From Symsagittifera roscoffensis (taxonomy: Eukaryota; Xenacoelomorpha; Acoela; Convolutidae), in NCBI RefSeq assembly GCF_963678635.1, contig NC_087063.1:76219617-76283616 (forward strand): DNA of 64,000 nucleotides, in the 5' to 3' direction. The notes beneath the pieces are model-generated. The model had not been told where the DNA came from. It worked only from the letters and a program-made list of their open reading frames with translations, and searched no databases. Below, piece by piece: positions 36,533 through 46,700 of this stretch. How positions within the stretch are numbered: the stretch's first letter is position 1; each line of letters starts with the position of its first letter. Position numbers and translations under genes: made by a program.

Positions 36533-36706
36533 TTCTTGGATTGCTCCTATGATGTTTTTTTTCTGCAATTTTTATCTCTATACATTCACTTTTTTCCAGG
36601 GCGAGTTGTTTACTTTTGCATAAACAGCGTGCAAAAAGCAAAGAACTTCAAATCAAAAATGAACCATTTTCATTGGTACGAACAGCTAACAGATGCCTGT
36701 ACAATT

Positions 36707-36711
36707 ATATG
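36707..36711. other. target site duplication ATATG (left)
   Basis: ATATG abuts the left LTR and is repeated exactly at 43661-43665 beside the right LTR. A 5-bp duplication is usual for Ty3/gypsy integration. Confidence 0.85.
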
Positions 36712-37040
36712 TGAGATTTGCCGAGGTTTTAGAATGAAAACTTTGTTGCTGAACAATACGTAAACTGTTTTAGAGTTAAATACTTTGTTAGATAGAATTA
36801 CTTTGTTGCTTAGTTTCGAATATAATCTTGGTTTAGGAAATTTATCCTGAATGATCATAAGATTAGGTTGAATCAGATTTCTAGCAAACAATAGAGATAA
36901 CAGATAGAGAATGAACACGCTCTGCGTGGAGTTAAGTAGAGGTTAGCGCAATGACCTTGGTTAATATAATTAGCATCAAACTGCAGTAGGACTGCAAAAG
37001 AACAAGTAACTAACGAGGTACCGAAGGTCGCCTCACGACA
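36712..37040 (-). repeat. 3' LTR (329 bp)
   Basis: Begins TGAGATTTGCC and ends CTCACGACA on the plus strand. It differs from the 5' LTR by C/T, G/A, G/A and A/G. ACTTTGTT occurs three times within the LTR. No strong polypurine tract is visible just upstream in element orientation (CCCCCGCGTGGAA). Confidence 0.95.
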
Positions 37041-37235
37041 TTCCACGCGGGGGAAAAATTTTGAGAAACTTCAGTATTAGAGAGAAGATAAAGCTGCATT
37101 CGGGCAAGCAAATGATTGATAGCCCCCTTTCCCACACAAATGCCACACAGTAAAACAAAATATGATAGCACGAAAGAGTTTGATTAGAGTTTGAAGAGTG
37201 TTAAAGAGTTTTAATAGTTTTAACTGAAAAAATGG

Positions 37236-37865
37236 TCAATCTGAGCCAGTAAAATCCTTCCTTTGAGCGATGGAAGGAGACGTCGGAGCTGAAGGTCGAG
37301 GGGGAAGACGGTCCCGGATAAGTGGTTTCCGAGGTGAGGATGTGGATACGACCGGCGCATCTGAGAGCATATTTTGTTCCTCCGTGACTGATCTGAGTGA
37401 CGAAGCTATTGCTGTTTCAGAGGGCAAAATTTAGTCCTCCTCTTCTGATTTCACCGAATGTCGCAACGGGTCACCAAAAAACTGAGTAGGCTTTTTGCTA
37501 CGACGCGACGACCGGACTGACTCAGCATCATCAGCCACTGGTTGAGCAGGTAGAGAGAGCAAAGGGTAGGAGGAAGGCAACTCTGAGGACGCTGAATGAG
37601 AGGGGAGACCCAATTCGTGTGTTGATTCCTTTTCCGGCGACGAGACAATAACTTCAGGACGAGAAGGACCAACCTCAGGAGGCCCAGTAGGATGAGCGGA
37701 TGATGAAGACGCAGCGCAATGTGAAGTCTGCGGTTGAGACGAAGTGAACGACCCTTCAGGTTGTTTAGCAGAATGAGCAACCCGCGAGTAGGCGGCATAA
37801 GTTGAGGATGGGGCGTCGACGTTGAGGCAAACTGAGGAACAAACCGAACCGGAGGTCAATAACAC
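37236..37865 (-). pseudogene. pol 3'-terminal Ser/Pro-rich extension, broken
   Basis: Two same-frame segments (37865-37431, 144 codons, and 37427-37236, 63 codons) are split by a TAA at 37431. They are rich in Ser, Pro and Glu, with phrases such as SSPEKE, SVRSSRRSKKP and VKSEEED, and would be disordered and acidic. They follow the integrase tail in a different frame, so either a frameshift separates them or they were a distinct 3' product. I recognise no domain. Composition and position suggest a C-terminal Pol tail or small accessory frame of this family. Confidence 0.5.
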
Positions 37866-38551
37866 TGAAACTTCTGGCGTTTTCCGATGGGAGCAGAATC
37901 GTGAGCCACCTGACGACCATTGTTAGACCCAATTGAACTTTCACTGGAAGAATCAACTGTGAGATCCACCATCGGAATAGAGAGAGGGGGATTGTTTGGC
38001 CGTTGTTCCAGTAGTACAGGCTGCGACCGCGTAATAGGCCGTTTAACCGTTCCTCGAGAAGTTGAATTCGAAGCCTGGGTGCGATCACCTATAGTGTTTG
38101 GAGCAACTAAAACGGTAGACCGATAATTAGGTTTGAGGCAGATATGATTTTTCCGGTAAACTTTCCCATTGTCAGTAACATAAGTGTGATCCGTAACACG
38201 AACAATTTTAAACTTAGTCAGTTTATAAAGAGGTTTCCCCGATTGACGATCAATAATTTTCCTAAAGACTTTAACTCGTCTAGGATCAGACAGTAGAAGG
38301 TTTTCTAATTTACTTGTTTTCGTGAGGCGACGAGGTTGCACAACTGGTGCACGCCTGGAGCTGACTTGTGCCCCCGGAGGTGTTACTATAGCCGAGAAGC
38401 GAAGAGTTTGGCTATTGAATCCGGATTTAAGAGAATGAGCGAGGTCCGAATGCCGGGTTGCGAGCTCCTTGAGGACATTTTTTCCTCCATCTGGGGGAAG
38501 ATTACGTTTGCATTGCGACCATTTATTCGCCGCCCGAGTGAGTTCCGCCAA
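37856..38551 (-). pseudogene. pol: integrase C-terminal domain
   Basis: This 231-codon segment is in the same frame as the integrase core and is separated from it by a TAG at 38558. It is basic. It contains LYKLTKFKIVRVTDHTYVT and then GKVYRKNHICLKP (roughly residues 105-140). This beta-strand module resembles the C-terminal DNA-binding region of Ty3/gypsy integrases, where phrases like VxxVTxxTYxVxxxGKxxxRxxxHLxP are common. Ser/Pro-rich sequence follows. The frame ends in TGA at 37856. Without the TAG it would be contiguous with the core, so the stop is probably a mutation in this copy. Confidence 0.7.
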
Positions 38552-38557
38552 CGCCTT

Positions 38558-39541
38558 CTAGGGCTCACTGTCTGCCCTATTCCCGTCCATCGAAATCAAA
38601 GGTTTGAAGCGGGGAGGAAGTGTTGGACTGGTACTGCCGCGAGGAACAACTTTTGCCCTGTCCCTACTGTAATCATTGATGGCAATCTGGTCGGGTGTAA
38701 GGAGGTTGCGCTCCAGTCCTTGGGCTGAAGTATCAGATTGAACAACATTATTACGTGCTTGAGACCATACAGTATTAGTGTTACGTCCAAAATGCAATTC
38801 AAAAGGTGTTTTCTTAAGCACCGCATGGTTACTATTGCGAATATTCTCAAGTATTTGATGAATCGTATCCTTAAAGTTTTTGAAATTAAGATCAAGTTTT
38901 TTCACATCCAGCTTTTTTTTGATTGTCTGAATCGTTCGTTCGACCAACCCACTGCCACGGTGATCTCCGACCGGTGAGAGAATATGTTTAATACCTCTAT
39001 TGGAGCAGAATTCTTGCACCAAGTTATTTTTAAAACCTGAACCATGATCCGTTCTGATAGAAAGAGGAAGACCATGAATACGAATATAAGATTCAAGGAA
39101 TTTAGTAACCTTTTTAGCCCCAGTGGTTTTAGAGATCAGAACTGAAGGAAACTTAGAGAACCGATCAATCGCTACCAAAAGAAAGATCTTAGACCCCTTT
39201 TCATCAATTGTCGGACCAGCAAAATCTAGTTGTAACTCCTGATTAGGTCCAGACAGGACAGGCAAAGATTGCGCCGTATTAAAAGTTGACGCGGGCTTAA
39301 GGTTCTTACCGAACAGGGTACATTCACGACACTTCTCACACGTCTCAATGATCTGACGGTTCATAAATAGGCACCAGAGGTATTCGGAGGCTGCCACCAT
39401 AGCCTCTTGTCCCGGATGAGATCGGTGAAGGCGAGCGAGTACAGCTGGTCGAAGGGGTTTAGGAATAGCTAATTTGTTATCAATAACTACACAGTTATTA
39501 ACCACAGCTGCTTTAGGCCAGAACTGGGCCATATACACCAA
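38558..39541 (-). pseudogene. pol: integrase zinc-binding and catalytic core
   Basis: This 327-codon frame carries an H2C2 zinc-binding module: HRSH at residues 39-42 and CEKCREC at 68-74. The DD35E catalytic core follows, with Asp106 in LQLDFAGP, Asp165 in IRTDHGSGF and Glu201 in GSGLVERT. The last two acids are exactly 35 residues apart, as expected for retroviral-type integrases that join element DNA to the target. All catalytic residues are intact. The frame is entered from a different upstream frame (frameshift near 39550) and ends in TAG at 38558 with C-terminal sequence continuing beyond. The catalytic part is well preserved, but this copy cannot make a normal full Pol. Confidence 0.93.
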
Positions 39542-40283
39542 GCTTATTGAAAGAGGTGATATCCTTGTTTATGATGGCTCGCTTCATGGGGCCAAGAAAA
39601 CGATCCTCCGGCGTCAATTCCCCCAAAAGATCTGCATCAAAGAGCCTAGGCAAGCCCACAATTTCCTTTTCCGACGAGGAGAGGAGAGGTTTACCCCCAT
39701 TCACAGTGAGGACACTAATCTTTGCGGCCGTGTTAACTTTGCCTGGCTTTGACCAGCGACATTGTCTCATCGCCTCCAACAACTACGTGTGACGGTCTTT
39801 CCTAGTTGTAGTCCTTGTGGCGACAAAACTGGTCTTGGCGGCCCGTTCCCGTGTTCGGTTCCGTTGTCGAATCTGATCCAATCGGGACATGCGGTTAAGT
39901 TGGCGAGATCGTATTGGCGGCCTTGGACCTGGTCGGCGAAAACTTGGAGAGTTAATTGGAAAAGACTCCACAAATGCTTGTAAATCAGCTTGCTCGGCAG
40001 TTGAGTGCAGTATAGTCGTGGAGTCTGGTTGAGTGCTAGTGGCGTTTGAGTCAGTAGTAGTTGGGGTACCGAAAAATTTTTTAGATAAAAAAGATGAAAG
40101 AAATTGACTGTTTGCTAAAGATTCAGGTCGGAGACAGTGATTATTTGAAACGTCATCTGGTCTGCAACAATCAATTTGCATACCAGTCTCTAATCGGTTG
40201 AAACCGTGAGAGCATAAACCGACGCCCTCTTTTGACAAACAACGCGAACAGTCCATTTGCATACCGCAATGTGATTGGTTGAA
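39513..40283 (-). pseudogene. pol: pol linker between RNase H and integrase
   Basis: In the RNase H frame, coding sequence continues beyond the TGA at 40284 as a 159-codon segment (40262-39783). After a TAG at 39783 it goes on as a 89-codon segment (39782-39513). The first part has a Cys-containing stretch (MDCSRCLSKEG), then a Ser/Thr-rich and an Arg-rich tract (RSRQLNRMSRLDQIRQRNRTRERAAK). The second resembles the linker that leads into the integrase zinc domain (FLGPMKRAI, FNKLGVYG). The frame then shifts into the integrase frame near 39550. I know no catalytic role for this part. Confidence 0.6.
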
Positions 40284-41186
40284 TCATTGAGTGACAATAA
40301 CATCGCCCCCAACCAGCGAGTGACGTAAATATTGAGCACCATTGTACTGAGACACAAATTGGACACCCTCTTGCGGCGATAGACAATTTTGATTCCACTT
40401 TGGAGAGGAATTAAAAGAATTGATAAATGAGAGGGCCTTATGAAATGCCTCAATAGACTTAACTACAAACAGTTCGTCGTATTTAGAGGGTTCAGGAGCT
40501 GGAAACGTAGAAAAACGTGATAAGTAATCGACTATCCCCAACGTGACCCCTGGGACGTGGATAACCTCAAAGTCAAAAGGTAGCAGACGATCTGCCCAAC
40601 GAGCAAGGCGAGACTGATATGACTTATTATTATAATTTTCACTTAACGCCGATATGATAGCTTTATGATCGGTCAATACTTGAAAACGCGTACCTAACAA
40701 ATAGGTGCGGAAATGTTCGCAAGCCCAGACAATAGCCAATAACTCCAGCTCGTTAGTGCTATATTTAACCTCTGCATTATTAAGAAAACGCGAAGCAAAA
40801 GCAGTTGGGACCCAAATTCCCGGTTCAACTTCCTGTTCGAGGCAAGCTCCTAGGCCATTATGGCTAGCGTCACATTTTACCCTCGATCCCTTCGATGAAT
40901 TGAAATGATACAGACTCTGAATTTTCGCAATCATCTTGATGATATCATGGAAGGCTTTATTCTGATCCTCACCCCACAGGAGCGATTGTTTATTACAGGC
41001 CTTTAACGAAGCTCGGAAATGAACAGTGTGGGTATGCAAGTCAGGAAGAAACCTTTGTAAATGGTTTAGCATCCCCATAACTGACCGAGGTTGTTTCAGA
41101 GTTCGCGGTGGTTTAAGCGATTGGATTGCCTCGATCTTTGAAATTCTTGGGGAGTAACCGTTCTCATTAATATCATACCCTAAAGC
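40284..41186 (-). pseudogene. pol: RNase H domain (and RT thumb) of pol
   Basis: The clean frame starts at 41078 (264 codons). The same frame is readable from about 41186, where it carries the RT connection (LGYDINENGYSP-like, then MLNHLQRFLPDLH). RNase H degrades the RNA strand during reverse transcription. Its acidic residues are visible: Asp70 in VKCDASHNGLGA, Glu110 in STNELELLAIVWACEHFRTYL and Asp137 in VLTDHKAI. The segment ends at an in-frame TGA at 40284, with sequence of the same frame continuing on the far side. Motif conservation suggests this part was functional until recently. Confidence 0.85.
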
Positions 41187-41796
41187 TGGTTAACAGAGAA
41201 TTCGCACTTACTCAGTTTGAGAGCTCAGCCTTCCGCATCCAGCCTTTGCATAACTTTTTCGACCAGATCGTTATGTTCTTTGACATCGCCTTTGGTGACA
41301 ATCAAAATATCGTCGAGGCAACAAATAACCCCTTCTAGCCCTTGTAAAGTACAATCCATAGCCTTCTGGAACTCGGTAGGCATATCTGTCAGTCCATAAA
41401 AACCCGTCTTGAATCGGTACGTTCCCGTCGCCTCGCCACACAAAATGTTGCAGTTACAGTCGCTGCTAGTGAATGATGACAGTGGCAACTGACTAAACGC
41501 ATACTTTAAATCCAAGGACGTGAACCAAACCTTACCAGGAACATTGCGAGTTATGATGTGTGCCGCGGAATCAATGAGCTCAAGAATGTCGGCATCTGGT
41601 ACTTGTTTTTCCAGATCTGAGCATTCATCGGCTTAGCATTGAGGGCCAGTTCGATAGATCCGTCCTTTTTTGCAGTTAACACAATCGGTGCTATGAAGAA
41701 CCAACTTTTCAATGTGTCCTTGCTCCACCAAAAGTTTGATCTCACGTCACTTGCGACCCTATCCTGAATATGAATCGGATTTTTTCGTCCTTTAAT
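41187..41796 (-). pseudogene. pol: reverse transcriptase core, frameshifted
   Basis: RT copies element RNA into DNA. The core is split over frames. VEQGHIEKL lies in one frame near 41710; PIVLTAKKDGSIELALN and KPMNAQIW lie in the next (from about 41690). After a shift near 41590, LDLKYAFSQLPL, then TGFYGLTDMPTEFQKAMD, then CCLDDILIVTKG follow to 41228. The catalytic Asp pair is present, but the usual YxDD/FxDD tyrosine or phenylalanine is Cys (CLDD). A TAA at 41797 separates the segment from protease, a TGA at 41225 cuts it, and another shift occurs near 41186. RT is therefore inactive in this copy. Confidence 0.88.
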
Positions 41797-42696
41797 TTAA
41801 CGTGGCACCAAAGGGAACTTGAAATTGGTATATACTTTATGATTTTTTGACCGACCCAAACGACTAAACACATGAGCATATTTCTTTGCGAAAAATGAAC
41901 TCCAGTATTCTGAAATTGGATCCGAGGAACTATACTCCAACGACTGGATTGTTTTGGCCTTCAATTGTTTAGTAACAACCCCCAAATGCTCCTGCAAATC
42001 CAAACCGAGAAGATTACGAGATCTATTCTCCGAAATGAGGAATTGAGCGTTTGCCACCCTCCAGCCACTAGAAGAAATCGGAATTTGAATCGACCCAAGG
42101 AGGCAAATGGGCTTCTTATTATAGTCGAAATAAAGGGTATCAATAGGGTACCGGGTGATATCGCGAAACTCAATCGATGGATTTCGTTGCAAGAGTAAAC
42201 CACAGGTGCGTTTATTCAGGAACGAAACTGGGCTTCCTGTGTCTACTAACGAATAGAAAAAACTGTAACCTGAACGAAACTGGATACTGAGGCTCCGAGA
42301 CTGTCCTCCGCTTGACCTGAGGGTTTCCATACTATTAATCATGACAGCGGATTCCAGCTGTAACACTCCATATTCAGGCTCACTATCCTGGTCTACATCT
42401 ATGAAGTTGCAATCCACAGAGGGACCCGCCACGTCCTCATTTTCCTGCACCAGATTGACACGTCTTTTCGACGAGTTGCAGCATTTCGCGAAGTGTCCAC
42501 GTTTCCGACAGAGATTACAAGTTACTTCCCGAGCTCGACAAGATTTACGGTGATCCGGACTATTAGGATTACCACAGAAATAACATGATTTATTCGTTTG
42601 ATTGTTTTGTGACGTTTGTCGGTTGTTTTGGTTTTGAGGATAATTCCGTCTTCCTCTCGATGACTGAATAGAGCAAGTAGGTTCTTGTTTAACCAT
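41797..42696 (-). pseudogene. pol: nucleocapsid zinc knuckles and aspartic protease
   Basis: Basic Asn/Gln-rich start, then a Cys/His cluster CYFCGNPNSPDHRKSC (residues 38-53) and a canonical CX2CX4HX4C knuckle CNLCRKRGHFAKCC (60-73), both typical of RNA-binding nucleocapsid. The retropepsin-like active site LVDTGSPVSFLN follows (DTG at 152-154). Such a protease cuts Gag-Pol. The frame is the same as gag; only a TAG at 42733 and twelve open codons separate them, so the knuckles are downstream of the gag stop. It ends in TAA at 41797 within KFPLVPR, where RT sequence would follow. The first Met at 42696 is probably not a real start; readthrough or fusion with gag is more likely. Confidence 0.88.
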
Positions 42697-42732
42697 AATC
42701 CCGCTAGAATGTTGATTATGAGGGAGTAGTTT

Positions 42733-43332
42733 CTAGAACTGAGCAGACGTACTTGCCCCTTTTTCGCACTCAAGTGCGAGCTTAAAGGTGCCATCGAGAT
42801 CAGCTTTTGCCTTGATGAGTTGTTGTTGAACATCGACGTCTCGAATTCGTCCAATAAAGAGGTCTTTCAGAGTCTCCTTTTCCTGATCAATAGGCCAATT
42901 ACACAATGAGTCAGCGAATCGTCTCCTCCCTTCATTCCCCAGAGCAAAGAACCAACGAGACTTCATACGAGCTTCAGCCTCGTGGTAGAACCAATTTTGA
43001 CTGATCCGAGGGCCTTTTCTTCTCCTCTCAATGTTTAGTTCAGTAATCCTTCGGATCGCCGCTTGATCTCGCTGTCTGCGGGCATCAGCTGCTCCAGCAT
43101 CTTCGCCCTCAGTAATTGACTCCGGTCCTAGAGGAGGTTCATCAATAACCTTGGTGGGTTCAATTAACAGATCACGAGGGTTGATATTATCCTTCAGACC
43201 AGCGGCCAACAAAAATTGACCAATCCACGATTCCCACAGAAATGGTGGGTTAATAGAGGCTTTCGCCCAGAAAGGGGAAATGCCTAACAGGTCAGTCCTG
43301 TCTCCGGTCACAGGAACTGCGGGCTGCGCCAT
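42733..43332 (-). CDS. gag: Gag capsid-like protein of Ty3/gypsy element
   Basis: This 199-codon frame is the structural (capsid/matrix-type) protein that would package element RNA in cytoplasmic particles. It carries GISPFWAKASINPPFLWESW near the start, an Arg-rich helix (ELNIERRRKG), and FFALGNEGRRRFADSL, a pattern seen in Gag of related animal gypsy elements. There is no zinc knuckle; those lie downstream in the same frame. The A of the ATG is the last base of the 5' LTR and the TG of the ATG is the first part of the primer binding site, so there is almost no leader. The frame ends in TAG, after which the same frame stays open into nucleocapsid-protease. It is intact in this copy. Confidence 0.85.
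   Translation of the reverse strand: MAQPAVPVTGDRTDLLGISPFWAKASINPPFLWESWIGQFLLAAGLKDNINPRDLLIEPTKVIDEPPLGPESITEGEDAGAADARRQRDQAAIRRITELNIERRRKGPRISQNWFYHEAEARMKSRWFFALGNEGRRRFADSLCNWPIDQEKETLKDLFIGRIRDVDVQQQLIKAKADLDGTFKLALECEKGASTSAQF
43314..43331 (-). other. primer binding site
   Basis: In element orientation TGGCGCAGCCC follows the LTR directly. TGG pairs with the CCA tail of a tRNA primer. The complement GCTGCGCCA resembles the 3' end of a serine tRNA (G at position 73); this identity is inferred from memory. Confidence 0.7.
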
Positions 43333-43660
43333 GAGATTTGCCGAGGTTTTAGAATGAAAACTTTGTTGCTGAACAATACGTAAATTGTTTTAGAGTTAAA
43401 TACTTTGTTAGATAGAATTACTTTGTTGCTTAGTTTCGAATATAATCTTGGTTTAGGAAATTTATCCTGAATGATCATAAGATTAAGTTGAATCAGATTT
43501 CTAGCAAACAATAGAGATAACAGATAGAGAATGAACACGCTCTGCGTGGAGTTAAGTAGAGGTTAGCGCAATGACCTTGATTAATATAGTTAGCATCAAA
43601 CTGCAGTAGGACTGCAAAAGAACAAGTAACTAACGAGGTACCGAAGGTCGCCTCACGACA
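43332..43660 (-). repeat. 5' LTR (329 bp)
   Basis: Same boundaries as the 3' LTR, TG to CA on the plus strand. It should hold the element promoter. A TATATTAAT stretch lies near 43587, but the transcription start cannot be fixed by eye. Confidence 0.95.
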
Positions 43661-43665
43661 ATATG
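43661..43665. other. target site duplication ATATG (right)
   Basis: Exact copy of 36707-36711, confirming the element edges. Confidence 0.85.
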
Positions 43666-43676
43666 AAATAAAACGA

Positions 43677-43775
43677 GTTAGCGCAATGACCTTGGTTAAT
43701 ATAGTTAGCATCAAACTGCAGTAGGACTGCAAAAGAACAAGTAACTAACGAGGTACCGAAGGTCGCCTCACGACA
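43677..43775 (-). mobile_element. 99-bp LTR fragment beside the element
   Basis: Matches the outer 99 bp of the LTR (43562-43660), ending in the same CCTCACGACA and followed by ATAT. It carries G where the adjacent LTR has A (TTGGTTAATATAG) and G where the left LTR has A (ATAGTT). It is separated from the 5' LTR only by ATATGAAATAAAACGA. It is either an older truncated LTR into which the new element inserted, or a local duplication. Confidence 0.9.
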
Positions 43776-46700
43776 ATATTTTCTTGTGTAAGTGTAAAAT
43801 TTTAACTTAACATTTTCGAGAGATACTTTTCAACTTTGCCTGAAAAAAGAATAAAGTTGCCTAAAATAAGCTAACATGAGGTCAAAGTACTGCAGGATTT
43901 TTTTCACACCAGCTATTTTTTTAAACACAGTGAAGAGAGTGCATGGTTAATTTGATGGCCTGTAAGTTTAATTTGCCATTTATGACACCTTTTTCCGGTC
44001 TGTTGCAAGATATTGACAGGAAAAGGAAACTTCACACAGATACGAAGGAAACGCAGGAAGTGTCTTCTTCGAACCCTTAGTATTTTTTATCAATTATGTT
44101 AAGAGCCTCACATTTTCAATTTTTATTAATAGCCTAGACGGTCTTCAAAAACCGAACTGCACAATAAGCGTGTTTCTATTGAAAAGTTATAAATTCACAA
44201 TAGTTATGAGTTTTTAACTCAGTCACAGCAGAGTTTCGATACGCTTCGTTTGGAAAGCAATAGAATGCAATCAAGTTTGTTCCAGTTTGTAAAAGTTTGC
44301 AGCTGAATTTTTCCGGTTCTAATTGTATTAGATTTCAATTTTGAAAAATAACCGTTTATGTGGCTAGAGATATTTCATCATTAAAGTTATTCGGTTTTAT
44401 TTTGTTGAAAAGCAGAATTTACATTTTTGTTTTTCTTTTCAGCTTTAATTAAAAGAAGTTGGTTTTGAAATGTAACGGAGTAGAAACACTGCACTTTTAA
44501 CCAAACCAAAAAAAAATCATCCAATTAGTTCTTTCATAGTTCTACCTGGAAAAATCATTCAAATCCAAAGTATACTATCTATGTGTGTAACAAATCAGAT
44601 AATTTTTCCTCCCGCTGTATATAGCCATGAAGTTTCAGCTGTATTTATTTTTTTTTGTAAGAAACCTTTTATTGAGAAGATATCGTTTCAAGCGAAGCAA
44701 TGAAATGACGTCAAACTTTGCAACTTTTTTCTATCTACTTCTAATGATGACGAAATGAGAATTTTTTTGTTTATTTTGAGCAAAAAAGCTGCACAGTTTG
44801 GCGCTTGTTCTATTATTCTTTTCTGCACTTCCAATTTATAATTCAGAGCAAATCTCTCAATGTGGTTTTCTGTATATTCTGAGGATCAAATTCGTTTGAC
44901 CGGCAAAAACAAAAGGTAGAGCCGAAAAAAAGCGCTTCCCGCAATTAATTCTGCAATTTTACAATTTTATTCTACAACTGCAAATGAGTACAGTTTATAC
45001 TAGTGAGGTTTTGTCTCAAAATAGCATTAATTATCCTTATATGAATACAAAAAGGCAAGCTAGATGGTAAGTTTCTTTCTTTCGACCACTTAAATAATGC
45101 GGAAGAATTTTGTATTCGGTTGTGTTTCAGTTTTTTATGTTTTCCACGCAAAATCAGGTGCTACAATCAATCATCGGAATGGGTCGCGTGATATATATCA
45201 TAATCATCGATTTAATAAGGTGAGCGTGCAGGCTTGCACTAGCTTAATTTAAGCCGTGAAAAATTAGTTTCACTCGCGTAAAGTTAGTTTTTGGAGATTT
45301 TTTAGCAGTATTTTGGGAGTCAATAATTTCTGCAAAAAAAAAATCGAAAAAATTTCGAAATTTTTTTAAAGTTTTTTCTACGATTTTTATGCGTTTCTCA
45401 AGTCGTTTTTAAAAACAACTATTTTCCAATTGACTTGTTTTACTTTGACTGTAGAATATAATAAAAGTTTTTTTTGTTTAGATCTTTTTACATACCACAC
45501 AGAAAAAAAAACGATGCTAAATTGAAAGAAAAAGTTTTTTGTGTTTTTCTAAGACTATGGTCGGAATATTCTTAGCTACTTGCACAGTAATCGGCTATCC
45601 ATTTTGACAACTGTGGTTTTGTGAAATTGTTTTACAGAAAAACAGCCCAAAATGTTCAAAATTTTTTGTCATACAATTTCCATACATGAAAAACATTTTG
45701 TCATTTAACTCCATGCGCACAAAAAAATTGTATAAAATCTCTCTGATAAAACGTTTCCATACATGCAAACTACTTTTTTTCCAGTTTTGCTAAAAATTTT
45801 AACAACGATTTGACATAACAAACCCGTTGGTTGAGAAAAGTAATCTCAGAGAACAGAACCGACATTTGTAGGTTATTTGTGTGAACCAGTGTTTCGTAGT
45901 TCACTCAGAACTAAAATGAATTTTTTTGGCATATAAAAAAGAAAAATTTTCAAGTATTGATTGCACAAAAAGTCAAAGTCAAGTTTGTTTTACTTGTATA
46001 AAAAATCCAGTCTCGACTACAATATAGATAAAAATGAAAATTTTTTGCCTGCGAAATTTTTTCGAGCAATCTTTATATGAGCATAAAAATAATGATGCAA
46101 AAGAAGAAAAAAAATTACCGGAAATTGAGTTTGTTTTTGATTTTTATGCAGCATAGCAAAATTAGCTTGTCATACCATTGTCGAAAACGTTATTTGTATG
46201 GAAAGATTGTTTTGAATAAAAAATTAGTGTATGGATTTATTTGCTAAGTCTCACAATTTCTTTTTTATAGCTATTTTAGGAGTTATTATGGCTAATCCCG
46301 TAAAGTTTGGATCTAATATATGAAAAATAAATCAGCTCACAATTGTTAGTTTTTTCACCACGCCAAGTTTTTTTGCATTCTGATAATGCTCAAACAGTTT
46401 TTCAAACAAACTATTGTTCAAACAGAAAAGTGGAAAAAAGAAAACATTTTTCTTGATGTCAACTCGAGATTCCAGAGTTCGGTGAAACTTTTTCCTTATG
46501 CAAGATTTCCTCAGATTTAAAAATTGTAACGGGCGACATTTGTTCAAAGTATATTTTGTACTAAGCGATAACTTGACAAATGATGGACGAATAATGTATT
46601 GACGAATAATAAACAACAATGTGAATTTTCAAAAATATGTTTTCTCAGTATGTTTGTTTTCTCAGAACATTTTTTTTTAGAAATGGTTGAAACGTGAAAT

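Larger units (their letters stand above)
32871..36706. other. non-coding, possibly intronic
   Basis: No supportable coding exon. The stretch holds long A/T runs, a 27-bp exact tandem duplication and a short R1 end fragment. If the candidate first exon is real, this is the start of its intron. Confidence 0.4.
36712..43660 (-). mobile_element. Ty3/gypsy LTR retrotransposon, 6,949 bp
   Basis: The element is structurally complete and transcribed leftwards. It has two 329-bp LTRs starting TG and ending CA, a primer binding site next to the 5' LTR, gag, CCHC knuckles, protease, reverse transcriptase, RNase H, then integrase. The order with integrase last defines the Ty3/gypsy group. The LTRs differ at four positions (about 1.2%), all transitions, so insertion is recent. 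Even so, the pol region carries stops at 41797, 41225, 40284, 39783 and 38558. It also has frameshifts around 41700, 41590, 41186 and 39550, so this copy cannot make a full Pol. No envelope-like frame was seen. It lies antisense to the plus-strand gene exons further right. Confidence 0.95.

Noticed and set aside
37765-38088. Other-frame open stretches inside the gypsy element (also 37451, 38336, 39474, 39547)
   Set aside because: Overlap the recognised Pol frames in other phases or strands and carry no motifs.
43314-43331. Self-priming (Tf1/sushi-type) instead of tRNA priming
   Set aside because: TGG directly after the LTR fits tRNA CCA pairing, and I found no matching complementary segment in the likely RNA start region of the LTR.
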